NCBI RefSeq assembly: GCF_000715075.1
Contig: NC_134095.1
Span: 65,353,990-65,417,989, forward strand
Direction of reading: 5' to 3'
DNA: 64,000 nt
DNA from: Nicotiana tabacum
Lineage: Eukaryota > Streptophyta > Magnoliopsida > Solanales > Solanaceae
Shown here in pieces: positions 20,433-32,600 of this stretch. The position numbers were made by a program, and so were the translations under genes. Position 1 is the first letter of the stretch; every line of letters begins with the position of its first letter. The notes under the pieces were generated by a model that was not told where the DNA came from, ran no database searches, and saw nothing but the letters and a program-made list of their open reading frames with translations.

Positions 20433-23164
20433 TGTAATGACCTGGCCGGTCATTTTAAGAATTAACGCCCCGATCCCCTATTAACTACTTACCTTGTGTT
20501 TGTTTCTGCTATTTTGATTCGCCGGGATGTTTGGTTTTGAGTTTCGGAGTGTTTTGAGACACTTAGTCCCTAAATGAGAGCTTAAGCTTTAGAATTTGGA
20601 CCGTAGTTGGAGCAATGTAAAGACGGCCTCAGAATGGAATTTCGTCGGTTCCGTTAGCTTCGTTGGGTGGCTTAGGGGCGTGTTCGGATTGTGTTTTGGA
20701 GGTCCGTAGCTTATTTAGGCTTGAAATGCCGAAAGTTGAATTTTTGAAGTTTCCGGTTCGATAGTGAGATTTTGATATCAGGTCGGAATGGAATTTCGAA
20801 AGTTGGAGTAGCTCCGTTGTGTTGAATGTGACGTGCTTGCAAAATTTCAGGTCATTCGGGCGAGGTTTGATAGACTTTTCAATCGAAAGCATAATTTGAG
20901 AGTTTTTGGAGTTCTTAGGCTTGAATCTGATGTTAAATTGGTGTTTTAATGTTGTTTTTAGCGTTTCGAAGATTGGAACAAGTTTGAATGATGTTTTAGG
21001 ATTGGTTGGCATGTTTGGTTGAGGTCCTGGGGGCCTCGGTGTGTTTCAGATGCTCAACGACCCATTTTTGGAACTTAGAGAATTGCAAAAAAAAAACAAC
21101 AGTTAGTTCTGGTTTCCTTCTTCGCGTTCACGAAGAGGAGCTGGGGCTGGTGAAGGCTTAATGCTTCGCATTCGCGAAGGTATTCCCGCATTCGCGAGGT
21201 TGTAGGGTCTTATACCTACGCATTCGCGAAGAAGGAAAAGGGAATATGGACATCGTGTCGCGGCTTGGACATCGCGTTCGCGAAAGAGGAAGACTTGCCA
21301 GTGGATTTTTGTGCATCGCGTTCCCGACTGGTTTCTCGCGTTCGCGAAGTAGAATGCGTCTGGGCATAACTTAAATTTCAAAATTTAGGGTTTTGAGTTC
21401 ATATCACTTAATTGAATTGGGAGCTCGGTAGGAGATGGATTTTGGAGAGATTTTCAGAGGGAGTTTATGGGTAATGATTCTTAACTCCTTTTTGCTTATA
21501 ACCCATTAATCTAAATATGAATTCATCATCTAATTTCGGATTTGGGGTGAGAAATTGGGGAAAAATTTGGAAAAGTTCATAGACCTAATTTACAAGTTTT
21601 GATTGGGGATTTGACATTGAATTTGGATAATTTTGTTATGGTTGGACTCGTGTGTGAATGAGGGTTCATAATCCGTAACTTTTACCCGATTCCAAGACGT
21701 AGGTCTGGGGGAATTTTGGTTATTTTACCTAATTTTTCGTATTAGCTTAGAATTATGGAATAAGTTACTTGACGTTATATTTACATTATGCAATTGAATT
21801 GAATAGATTTGGGCCATTTGGAGTTGAGTACTCATGGCAAGAACGTGGTCTCGGGTTGATTTTGAGCCGGTTCGAGGTAAGTGGCTTGCCGAATCTTGTG
21901 TAGGGGAAACTCCCCTTAGGATTTGGTATTATTGATATTTGAAATGCCTTGTACGTGAGGTGACGAGTGCGTACTTGTGCTAATTGTTGAAAATCCAGTT
22001 TTCATTAAGTAATTATAATTGTGTTTCTTCTCCTGTTTATACTACTTGCAATTTAAGCCTGTTGTTAGCTTAGGGAAGCTTGTTTAATTGACTTAATTGC
22101 TTTACTTTCTCAAACTACTTTATTTGGATTATGTGCAGTATGCTAGGCTAGAAATACCTGTTTTACCTTGGTATGGAATTTGAATTGAATTGTGTATTTT
22201 TCGTATTGTTGTTGTGTGTTTACTTTGGGACTATGGGAAGGTATCTTAAGAGTTCCCTGCATGTTTACTTTAGGACTATGGATCGGTATTCCGGGAGATC
22301 CCCCTGCAATTTTATATTGGAACTACGGGACTGCACCCGGTAGATTCCCCCTGTACTAAGTATTTACATTTGGGACTACAGATCGGTATTCCGGGAAATC
22401 CCCACGCATTATGAGTTGGACTACGGAATGGTATCCCGAGAGATCCACCAGATATTTATATTTGGGACTACAGGATGGTATCCTGGGAGATTCCCGATTG
22501 TTATCTCTATATCGAGCTGCATACCTTCTGTGATTAATTTGTCTCTATGGTAGCTGTTGTTGTTCTTTCTCTCCTGTGTTACTTCTTACTATTGCACTTA
22601 ATTATGCCATTTTATTCTACACTGTTATACCTTGTATTTCATTTAACTTCAGTAGGGCCCTGACCATCCTCGTCACTACCCGACCAAGGTTATGCTTGGC
22701 ACTTACCGAGTACCGCTGTGGTGTACTCATGCCCTTTCTGCGCATGTTTTTTCTTGTGCAGATCCAAGTACTTCTACTCAGTCTTATAATCCTTGAGGCG
22801 AGGCGCTTTTGTAGAGACTTTGGGGTATATCTGCCGCGTCCGTAGACCGAGGAATCCGTTTCTATTTTCTATACTAGTACAACCCTTCTGTATTTTCCCT
22901 TTGATAGACATTCCTGGAGTTAGAGCTTTTTATGTATCTCTTAGCTTGTGATTCATGGTGTTTCAGATTTTAGGAGTGTCAGGTTGGGATTCTTGTACTG
23001 TTATATGCCAGACGGCATCTTAAACATTGTTTTATTTTGTTATCTCGGTTTTTTGATTATTTTCTTTTCTCAATTATTCTTTTTCCGCATTTGCTAGGCT
23101 TACCTAGTTGTAGAGACTAGGTACCGTCACGATAGTTCACGGACGGCAAACTAGGGTCGTGATA
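20433..23164 (+). repeat. Element B 3' LTR (2732 bp)
   Basis: Starts TGTAATGACCTGGCCGG; ends GGGTCGTGATA, where the 5' LTR has GGGGTCATGACA. It is uninterrupted and shows the empty site for element A near 22037. It contains a cluster of CGCGTTCGCGAAG palindromes (21120-21350) and the GGACTACGG/GGTATCC repeats (22228-22495). Confidence 0.88.
21118..21352 (+). repeat. Cluster of TTCGCGAA-type palindromes in the LTR
   Basis: About seven boxes of CGCRTTCGCGAAG form lie within 235 bp. Comparable boxes occur in the 5' LTR of C (24664-24765) and, as CGCACCTGCGG-type boxes, in F (58690-58925). Confidence 0.7.
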
Positions 23165-23246
23165 TTAATACACAATTTAACATCCAAATCTACTCCAGAT
23201 GAGCTCAAATTTGAAACATAAGTTTCAACTATCATAAAGAACGAAC

Positions 23247-23406
23247 TCTAATTTTTAATTTGTTAAAACATCAGCAAATCTAATAAACTCATCTTGCAAC
23301 AATGGCGATTTAATAATGTTTTCAAGTCTAATTTTTAATTTGTTAAAACAACAATAAATCTAATAAACTCATCTTGCAACAATGGTGATTTAATAATGTT
23401 TTCAAG
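23247..23406 (+). repeat. 80-bp tandem duplication
   Basis: Copies 23247-23326 and 23327-23406 share TCTAATTTTTAATTTGTTAA through AATGTTTTCAAG with a few substitutions. Confidence 0.88.
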
Positions 23407-24235
23407 CTTTTCTAATGATACCGTTTGATTTAAAACTCACTTTTTATATTTAAAATTCAAGACTCACTTCTTCAAAGCATTATACTTCATTGGTATAAAT
23501 TCAAAACCACTATTGTAAAACAACTAAGAAGAAGGAGGAGTAGGAAAAGCATAGAAGGAACAACTTGTCTAAAGTTACCTGTACTTTGTGTACCAGTTAA
23601 ACTTTTTGAAAAAAGTGAGTACAAATTAAATAAGAGTGACAAATTAGAGTGCCTCGTGAAATATTTACTAGTTGGAGTAGAAAAGACGAGGGGTCACAAT
23701 TGGGAATCAAAATAAGAGATAAAAGAGATTTTTCTGAATTTACGAGAAGACCTCCATTATAGTGGAATAGATATGATTCATCCATTTCGAATTAGTTAGA
23801 ATCCTAATGTTGCTACTGAACATCAAGTGAAAAATAAAAAAAATAAATAAAAAAAGAAGTAAAATTCACAAGAAGTACAAGAAAAGAAAAATAGAAATCA
23901 CAAGTAGAGGGGAATACTATCCTTTCTCGTCATTTTTTATTGCGTCTGAAGAAATTTAAATATGAATAAATTAAACTTTAAATAGCTACAACTAAAAATA
24001 GATTAATATATATTCTTTTGGAAGATTATGTTAATAATTTTTCCAAATATGAAAGAAACATTATTGATTAAACTATCTAGACATAATTATTATACATAGA
24101 CAAAGAGTCTGGAACCTAAATAATAACTATTTGGTCTCAAGAGATCAAAATAGGAGAAAAAAAAGATGAGTACTAATTTATATATAATTCTTACTTTACA
24201 TGTGCTATATCTTAACGAGCAATTACCTCGTTAAA

Positions 24236-24323
24236 GTATAACACATTTAATACATACGTTATACTGAATATTATGACTTTCGTGATGATTAACAGTATAA
24301 TGCATGTAATACATGTGTTATAT
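24236..24323. repeat. Inverted repeat, 31-nt arms with 26-nt loop
   Basis: Arms 24236-24266 and 24293-24323 pair with 26 Watson-Crick and 2 G-T pairs and 3 mismatches. A smaller inverted repeat (TTAACGAG/CTCGTTAA) lies just upstream at about 24212-24234. It could be a MITE remnant or a hairpin RNA source; nothing decides this. Confidence 0.7.
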
Positions 24324-24479
24324 GTACAACAGTCACGTGCCTAAGGAATTTATAGCTGCTTACTTAAGGACGAATGTTCATTCTTGAAAAAATTATTCTT
24401 GAGTGAATTTGAACTAATTTGCCTTTCTTCAACATCCTTGATTCGGTGCAAGTTGTAGAAGTTGAAAGTTCATTAGTTC

Positions 24480-26039
24480 ATTAGACTTGAATTGAGATGC
24501 GATTAGCGGTTTTGATGTTGTTTGCTATGATTTGAGGCTTAAAAAAGGTCCGTGTTATGTTATGAAACTTGTTGGTATATTTGGACGGGGTCTCGGGGGA
24601 CTCAGATGGGCGACATGTCATTATTTTATGTTTTGAACTGCTGGTTATGATATCTAATGTTATTCATCGCGGTCACGATAAAGAAATCGCGTTCGCGTAG
24701 AGATTTCTGTGGAGGCAAGCACTTTTGTTCTTCGTAGTTGCGAAGAGGCGGATGCGTTCACGAAGCTTGGAGTGATATAAGTGGCTATTATACGAAGCAA
24801 TACAAGTGTCTATTGTGTTATTGTCTGGGTGGAGTGATAAGAGTGGCTACTATGGTGTTGTCAATACAAAGAGATAAAGGTGGTGATATCAAGGATGATA
24901 TGCGATGACTTGGGGGCATAATGTTGATGATATTCATGTGATGGTGTGAATTGCTTGGTGCATGTCATGCACCTTACGTGAGTTGTTGTATTGCTTCCAC
25001 TGAGCTACTCGATGTCTTGAATATTTCTTGTTATCTTGCATTGTATTAGTACACTCGCACAAGCATACACCGTAGCGTGCTACTTATACCAATTCAGAAG
25101 TATGAAACTTGACATTTATTGTTGTTGCACATGTATTCTTGTATTATCTACTTCGACTGTGATATTGAGCATGTGACTATGTCGAGAGGATTGTGATATT
25201 GAGCCTTTGACCATGCCGGGCAGATTGTGATATTAGGCATGTGCCCACGTCGCGCGAACTGTGATAATGAGCCATGATAATGTGGGCACGAGGTGTCGTG
25301 AACATATGATTTGTGGTTTTTGACTCGTGACTTGTGATTATGAGGCAAGGTATCTCGGAGTAATGTTGTTGTGAAACTTATGTTAAAACGATTTGATTAG
25401 TTGGTTGCCATTGTTTTTACTGGTGCTTTAATAGTGTTTGATTACTTTACCGTTTATATCACATGTTTATTCCATGTTGACATTTACCGATTCTTGCTTT
25501 CATTATTAGTTTTATACTTATATACTACACAGGTTATTATGACTAGTAGGTGTCTTGACTTGTACCTCATTTTTACTCCACCTAGGTTAGTCTTGATACT
25601 TACTGGGTACCGCCGTAGTGTACTCATATTACACTTCTGAATATTTTTGTGAAGATTCAGGTATTGGAGATAGCAGACTAAGGAAGAGTTAGCTTCTTGA
25701 TCGTGAGGATTCAAGGTAGAGCTGCTTGGTCGTTGCAGTCCCTTAGAGTCCTTTTCCTTTTGATTGTATTGTTAATTCGATATCCGAACAGTATTATATT
25801 TTGTTTGAAGATATTTCTATGTATTTAACTAGAGTTCGTGCATCTGTATTACCTAGTCTTTGAAGGTTGTTGTGATTATTATCGCGTAGTCTTGTTTCAC
25901 CTTTGTTTCAGTATTTAAATTAAATTCCATTTTAAAATATTATTGTTAAACTGACTTAATTGTTGTAAGTAATCGGCTTACCTAGTCATAGAGACTAGGT
26001 ACTATCAAAACACCTAAGGTGGAATTTTGGGTCATGAAA
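24480..26039 (+). repeat. Element C 5' LTR (left end uncertain)
   Basis: Ends GGGTCATGAAA, homologous to GGGTAGTGACA at 47677. It contains the CGCGAAG-type boxes (24664-24765), repeats of GTGGCTAT...GGAGTGATAA (24770-24890) and about four 33-bp units TGTGATATTGAGCNTNTGACC (25158-25270). The same arrays occur in the right LTR near 46360-46490 and 46768-46900. Confidence 0.75.
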
Positions 26040-26040
26040 A

Positions 26041-26055
26041 GTTGGTATCGAATCT
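26041..26055 (+). other. Primer binding site of element C
   Basis: GTTGGTATCGAATCT directly after the LTR. The first eight PBS bases match the initiator tRNA-Met type; the next are changed. Confidence 0.7.
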
Positions 26056-26236
26056 CTAGGTTCATAGGTTCTACAAGTCATGAGCGGGTTTAGTTGAGTC
26101 TTGTGAATTGGTACGGATACGTGTACTTATCTTCGCGAGGCTACAGAACTACACGAAAAATTCTACTTCTTTCATTCCCGTTGTACGAATTTGTTGATTT
26201 TGAAGTTTGAGCCTTTGTATCTCCATTCTCTCACAG

Positions 26237-27658
26237 ATGGTGCGGGCACGTACTACTGGATCATTCGAGCAGACACCTGCACCCCTGCTAGTAGCTCTAG
26301 TTGGGGGAAAGGCACTGGAGGCGCCTGTTGTTACCCCTGGTCTTCAGGAGACTTTAGCGCAGTTCATGAGCATGTTTGGTACATTGTCTCTGGTACTTCA
26401 CAGACTGAGGGAGGAGCTCAGACTCCGCCGCCCCTACTCCTGAGTAGTAGGCTCATGGTGGTCCTACTCTAGGTGTGGTGCCAGTATAGCCTATTATCGC
26501 AGTTCAGCCTGAGGTTAGGCCAGAGGCATCTAAGGAGGAACAATGGAGACTTGAGAGGTTCAAGAAGTATCACCCTCATACTTATAGCGGAAAAATAACT
26601 GAGGATGCGCAGGTTTTTTTAGAAAAGTGTCACCGTATTCTCTGTACCATGGTATTGTGGAGGCGAGTGGAATTGCTTTTACTATATTTTTGCTATCATG
26701 AGCAACGTATCAGTGATGGCAGGCTTATGAAGAGGGTAGGCCAGCTGATGCAGCACCACTAACCTGGACTCATCTTTCATAGATGTTTTGGGGGGAGTTT
26801 GTTCCCCAGACCCTCCGGGATACGCCACATAGAGTTCGAGCAGCTACGTCAAGGTGCTATGACGGTGTTGTAGTATGCCATCAAGTTTAGTGATTTATCC
26901 CATTATACACCTACTTTGGTTCCTACAGTCAGAGAGCAAGTGTGCAGATTTATCGAGGGCCTCAGTTATGGTCTTAGATTAGACATGTCTCCGGAGTTGT
27001 AGGCTAATACTCTATTTCAGCAGGTTGTAGAGATTGTTATGAGGTTAGATAATATTTAGGATGATGATATGGAGGATAAGGAGGCCAAGAGGTCTCGAGG
27101 TTATGGAAGATTTAGTGGATTTTACTATTCGGCTATGACCCATCACAGTGGAGGCTTAGGCAGTTGGCCAGCCCAGTACGCACTTTAGACTACTTATGGT
27201 GCTCCATCTAGTCAGGGACCTAAGAGTACTCTTATGGGGTAGTCTTCTTTTAGTGCAGCACGGGGTTCCTACATAGGTAATTCTAGTTATCCGGCATAGA
27301 CTCAGTACTACCAACCACACTCGCGAAGCGGTTGTTATAAGTGTGGCGATACTAGGCACATCATGAGAAATTGTCCCAGACTCGGGAGAAGTGAATTTTA
27401 TCAGGGCACTCAGGCTATTGGCTCCATTCTAGTTGCTACTCCACCTACACAGCTAGCTAAAGGTGGAGGACGGGCAAGTAGAGGGCGTCCTAGAGGAGGA
27501 GGATGCTTTCCCTAGTAGGGCTGAGGCCTCTACACTAGATGATGTCACTACATGTATGGTTTCGACATGTCTGGGTGAGTTTCGTGATTTTCTTACTCTG
27601 CTAATGTGTTTACCTCTGTTGAGTGATTCTATAGTGGTAGCCCATGTCTATAGTTTTG
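26237..27658 (+). pseudogene. gag and start of protease of element C (decayed)
   Basis: ATG 26237 gives MVRARTTGSFEQTPAP and later ETLAQFMSMFGTLS, parallel to the gag of B. Frameshifts and TAG stops follow. Core traces (RLERFKKYHPHTYSG near 26550) are visible. The zinc knuckle at 27333-27374 is intact (CYKCGDTRHIMRNC). The protease region is interrupted by D immediately after VVAHVYSFD, where B reads IVGHVYRSCV. Confidence 0.78.
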
Positions 27659-27663
27659 ATTTG
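27659..27663 (+). repeat. Probable target duplication of element D, left copy
   Basis: ATTTG; the right copy at 36110-36114 is GTTTG, one mismatch. Confidence 0.6.
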
Positions 27664-29587
27664 TGTCACGCCCCGAACCTGGAGAGGGGGAGAGGGGGGG
27701 GGGGCGAGACCGGCACCCGATGCCTCACATATCATTGCGTACCAACTTGCGACTAAGGGACTCTGAACATATGATTTCATTCTATGGATATGGGCCACAT
27801 TGCAAGAAAACTGCGTATGATGACTAAATATCAATATAAAGCTGGGCCGACAAGGCCGTCATAATTACTACAGCTGACAAACGAACTAAATGCTGCACTA
27901 ACTGACAGGATATATCTACAAGCCTCTACTGATGGATATACTGCGATCAGAATAGGGTCTCGACCTACTCATAACATATATACATATATACACGAGATGT
28001 ACATAAAGCTCTAGACCCGACAACTCCGAAGGGCATGGAGCTTACCGATCAAGCTGAACAAGGGCAACACCTAATGAGGAGGTCTATCTATCTGTCTATC
28101 TGAACCTGTATCGCACGAAATGCAGCACCCCCAGAAAAGGGACCTCAGTACGAAATAATGTACCAAGTATGTAAGGCAATATACTGAAAGTTGAAATTAA
28201 ACTGATAATATAATAACTGAAAGTAACTGGGGGTCAAAGATAATCTGAAGATATGCTCACCTGATGATACTGACTCAACTCTCTCAATATAGTAAGTAAA
28301 ATAGTTGTCCGACCTTATAAGGCTCGGTATATGTATATATCTGCTCGGCCGTAGTATGCTCGCTCATAGGTGCTTGGCCATACTAGGCTCTGTATCTCGG
28401 CTATGCTAGGCTCGCTCATAGGTGCTCGGCCACAGTAGGCTCGGTATATAACTTACCATCTGATTAGAGGTTGCCCAATAGGGACCTGCCCATCGATTTT
28501 AACTCGATGGTAATGAAAATAGTGTAATACTGTATACATAGACTCTCTACTCTCTTGACTGGAAGAAGTAAATACTCAATTAAATATGAAGTCCCGATAA
28601 GGAAAATATTGTAACTTACAAAACTAGAAAAATATACGTAAATTCCGGGATATGAATTTTTCTTTATGACTCGTTATCAAACTCATGTAATTACGAGATA
28701 ATGCAAAATGAATGAAGAGCTTAGGTTAACATACCTGGAGTAGGAAAAAATCCGTATGATATTCTTGGAAAAGGTTGTACCGTACTCCCTTAGAATTACA
28801 AAATGCTGTTGTTATTATGTAATGCAACTTCGTATGAATTTCTTTATAAATCTAAGAATTTCCGTCGGTATTGTAACGTAATGTCATATATGAATCTTCA
28901 AGAATTCCCTCCCTTCATTCCTTGTCTTTCCTTTCTATACATTTCTTTATAACAAAAGACTTTGATAACCTTTAAAGGTAAGATAGAGATGGCCAAAATT
29001 ATCACTTTCTACGTGTAAAAATAGCCTAACATTTGTTGTCCATGTGCCTATTAGTTAGCTTGTGTAAAGGCAAGTCATTTAACGTCACTTCATATGCTTC
29101 CATGTGGGGGTTATTTGTCCCCACCTACAATTATTCACAAATCCTTAATTACATGGTTAATCTTTCATTAAACTAATAATTAACCAATTACCGACATAAT
29201 TAAGAATTGTCTCAAATTATTTTAAATTCTACTTATTTTTAATACATTTTATACATCATACTATCATGGTCATATGGTACCTTTTATTGTACTAGTCCAT
29301 AAATATCGAGTATTATTGCTCAGATCGTATTTTATCCCAACATGTCAAACTTGGACGGAAATTTATTTTTTTGAATTGCTTCCCCTCTCACATTCACGAA
29401 TTTACTCATCACTTGTTTGAAATAGCATAATGCTTATAATCTCAAAATAATCCCATTCCCGAACTTATGTCAATTAACTTACAACGAAACTTTAACATAC
29501 GAAAATGCGGGATGTAACATCTCATTTTTGAGCTTCCAAAAATTTATTTATGGCGTACTTTCACATACGAAAATATAGGGTGTAACA
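27664..29587 (-). repeat. Element D LTR, left (3' LTR in element orientation; 1924 bp)
   Basis: Homologous to 34176-36109. It contains GCTCGGCCNTAGTAGGCTCGCTCATAGG repeats near 28340-28450 and a G run at 27688-27703. Confidence 0.88.
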
Positions 29588-29588
29588 A

Positions 29589-29604
29589 CAGTCCCCCCCC
29601 TTTG
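29589..29604 (-). other. Polypurine tract of element D
   Basis: Plus strand CAGTCCCCCCCCTTTG; on the minus strand it is an A/G run ending at the LTR border, as expected before the 3' LTR. Confidence 0.7.
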
Positions 29605-32600
29605 GAACATTTGACCTCGAATGTTGACTGATGCACTTATCATTTCCATAACTTATAGCTCTTGTGAATACCTTGATACTCTTATTGCCATTTAGGCAAT
29701 TGTTCTGTGAATAAATCCAAAGGCCAGGGCATTCCCCCTTTTAGGCCTCTTTCTCACGCCACGACTTGTGGTCGGAATCCTTCCAATCTCATAACTGTTG
29801 CTACCTTCTTTCATGCAGCTTGTACGATTCTAACCTTGTAAGTGTGCCTATGTGACTCTTCTTTCCTTTTCCTCCAACCTTTAGCCAATCTCTAGGCCTT
29901 ACTTTGTGAACATATACAAAGCTTGACAAAATGTCTCTCTGGGCATCTATAGGTATACTTAAGTTCTTCGCTCGGTACTTTGTTGAACTTACGAATATTG
30001 CTATGCTTTATTTCATAGATCCGTTTATCCATTCGTATGACTTTACTGCATCAATTTAGGTCATACTATACCATAACTCTTACTTCAATTTATCATTGCT
30101 GAGGTATGTTACCAAACTCCCAGTTACTTTTGTTTCTTATCCTTTAGGTATAAATCTCAGTCCTTTAATGCTTCTTCATTACCGTTCATCTTAAGAATGA
30201 TGGCTTAATCTCATGTCATACTTTGTAACTTGTATCCTTCCATTGTTGATTCACCTCAATGTTAATCTACAATCCACCATTTGAAGACTTGAAACTTCTT
30301 ACGTAATACATTGCCGCTAGGACCCACGTCTCATCGGGGATATTTAGAGTAATTAGGTTGATCCACATAGGGGTGATACTATACTTCCACAACTATATTT
30401 TATATCATCCCAATGTGACTCACCTTATATGGGTATTTTTGTCCCTTACAATTCATGAAATCCTCTTCAAGTCATTACTCAATCAAAGGCCCAAACGTCA
30501 TCCGTTATCTATCACAATCACACCCTCATTCTACTACCAAGGCATCATTCCATCTCTTCTAAACGCTACTAATCTTAGACTCCTTTGAGTTCGTTCAGGC
30601 TATACTGAGCTTTCTATAACTTAGAGGAACCATCATCTCCCTTGTTTTCCTGGGGTTAATTCCGAGGACTTATATATTTCTTGTCACCTCCTCACTCGCA
30701 CTTTCTTATCCTTACTCCTGTCTTCCTAAAACCTGTTGCTTTACCATACTTTTGCTTGTGACCGATTTCCTTATGCTTTTCTGGGACATCAAGCGAGATA
30801 TCATATCGTCTCTAACTCTCCTTTTACTCTATAGTTAGACCTTTCAGTACTTAGAAACCATAGTCTGGAAAGTATGCCACTAACGATGCTGCTATCATTC
30901 CTAGATACTGAATCCACGTGCTTCTAGCCTTTTATCCGCAGTATGGACTATACACAACCTTCTACATTTGAGTATCTCGTATGTTGTTCCCCTTTTACCT
31001 TTTTTAGCTTAAAATCTTGCATCATATCTTCTATCTCTTTCATGACCTCCCTTTCACATAGGTACAATTCACGTTCACAACTTGAAGCTCTATTATAATA
31101 CTTACACCTCTGGGAATACACAATTTGGTGGTAGAGTTATACTGACTTCTTAAGAGGTTGGTACTTCCTCTAGCTGGATTTATCGCAGAGCCGTTATAGA
31201 ATATGGTTGTTGTATTATCTCTCTTGTACCTTTGATATTAAGAGTAATTCTGCAATATTCTCAATCACGATTTCTATAATTTTCTGGGTCCAATAATCAG
31301 ACTCCCGATTTACTTCGTTGATGTAACTCTTTAGTTTCCTCTTCCTTCTGATCAACCTTTATGTAGGCTTAAGCCATCTTCCAATATGCTGCTCATGGTA
31401 TTACTTTAGCCCTTCATGGACGCTAGGGAATATTCAAGATACAATCTCCTAACAATTCAATCCTTTGTATATGACCTGGATTCAATTCTTTCTTTTAACT
31501 TATACCGAAGTTTTCTATGATTGTATGATTGTCAACATATATGCTGCATGGCTTATACTCCGAAATTTTAAGTGCGTTCATAACGTAACTACTGGGGATC
31601 ATTGATCGAATAATCCCTTTTGTTCCTTCTTAGCTTTCTTTAACGTACGCTATCACTTTTCCTGGTCTTTGTGCCCCCTTGTTGCGTGCATACTTAGCTT
31701 ATCTTAGTTCCCACACATGCCATAGTTTTCGTGCAACTCATATGATCCCAAATACTACTTTTAATTTTACTTCCCGTTCATTAGCCACGGTAGGTGCCAC
31801 TTTCTTATGGAGTGCATACAATGTTGTTTTGAGACTGTTGTTATAAGACCGTTTCCTCTTTAGATCAATGAGTTTAGGTTGAAGATTTCTTCCTTATTTT
31901 CCTTAGCTAGTCTTTCATTGTAGTACTTAGGCAAGACCCTCTGGCTCTTGTAAAGCTGTGAGCCTATTACATTGTATACTTAACAGACCTTCTGATGTCC
32001 TTCCTTGCCTATACTTATCCGTAGTTACTTACCTCTATGCCCTTGTGCTTGTGGGGTTGCTTCTGAACTGATATTTTGATTGTGTTTCCAGTGGCACTCT
32101 CTTTTATTTTTGTAACACTCATACGGTACATTTAACTACCCCAACTCTTATTTGAATGTATCTCAAGTATTATAATGACATTACTACGAGGCTGAATTCT
32201 TCATGTTGGGGTTTACTATATTTATCTTGCATGATTTGTTGATTTGTCTATAACCTCTTGTCTAGTCATGACTAGGCTCTTCCTGAATCACCTACTAACT
32301 ACTCGTTGGCCCATTCTCAAATCCATATTCCGCGTAATCTCTCTTGGGTTTATTTCCTTTGTCTTAACTCACCTCACGTACTAGACCCTTATCTATCAAT
32401 AACATCCTGGGCAGGAACCCTTCTTTTTCTTGACGTCGTGCTTACATAATATTCTGGAATCATATCATATCTTTAATATTTGAATAAGTGCAATCTCATC
32501 CATTTCTCATTTTTTATCGCATTCTTCCTTTATTATTCCATAATTACTAGATCCACTTAATTCTGACTAAATACCACATCATTCCATATTCCCCCCTTTA

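Larger units (their letters stand above)
1..23164 (+). mobile_element. Element B: decayed Ty3/gypsy chromovirus (Tekay/Del-like), split by element A
   Basis: The element consists of 1-292 and 14180-23164; bases 293-14179 are a later insertion. The order 5' LTR, degenerate PBS, gag, protease, RT-RNase H, integrase, chromodomain, polypurine tract and 3' LTR can be read on the plus strand. The 5' LTR starts before the window: base 1 corresponds to about 1.3 kb into the 3' LTR. The C-terminal chromodomain-like segment and gene order place it among chromoviruses; the Tekay/Del name is from family knowledge. All coding parts carry frameshifts and stops, so it cannot be autonomous now. Internal length without A is about 5.1 kb, normal for the group. 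Confidence 0.88.
23165..24480 (+). other. AT-rich unassigned DNA between elements B and C
   Basis: No gene or element recognised. It contains a tandem duplication and a hairpin, listed separately. The left end of element C could not be fixed, so the right border is approximate. Confidence 0.5.

Noticed and set aside
24350..24480. CGTAT partner for the right border of C, and MULE N-terminus to its left
   Set aside because: No CGTAT was found in this stretch and no MULE-like coding trace, so I could not show that C was inserted into the MULE gene, although its right end abuts it.
30358..30588. 76-codon plus-strand frame in the D interior as a gene
   Set aside because: Antisense to the element, no recognisable motif, no start context, isolated in sequence with stops in all other frames.
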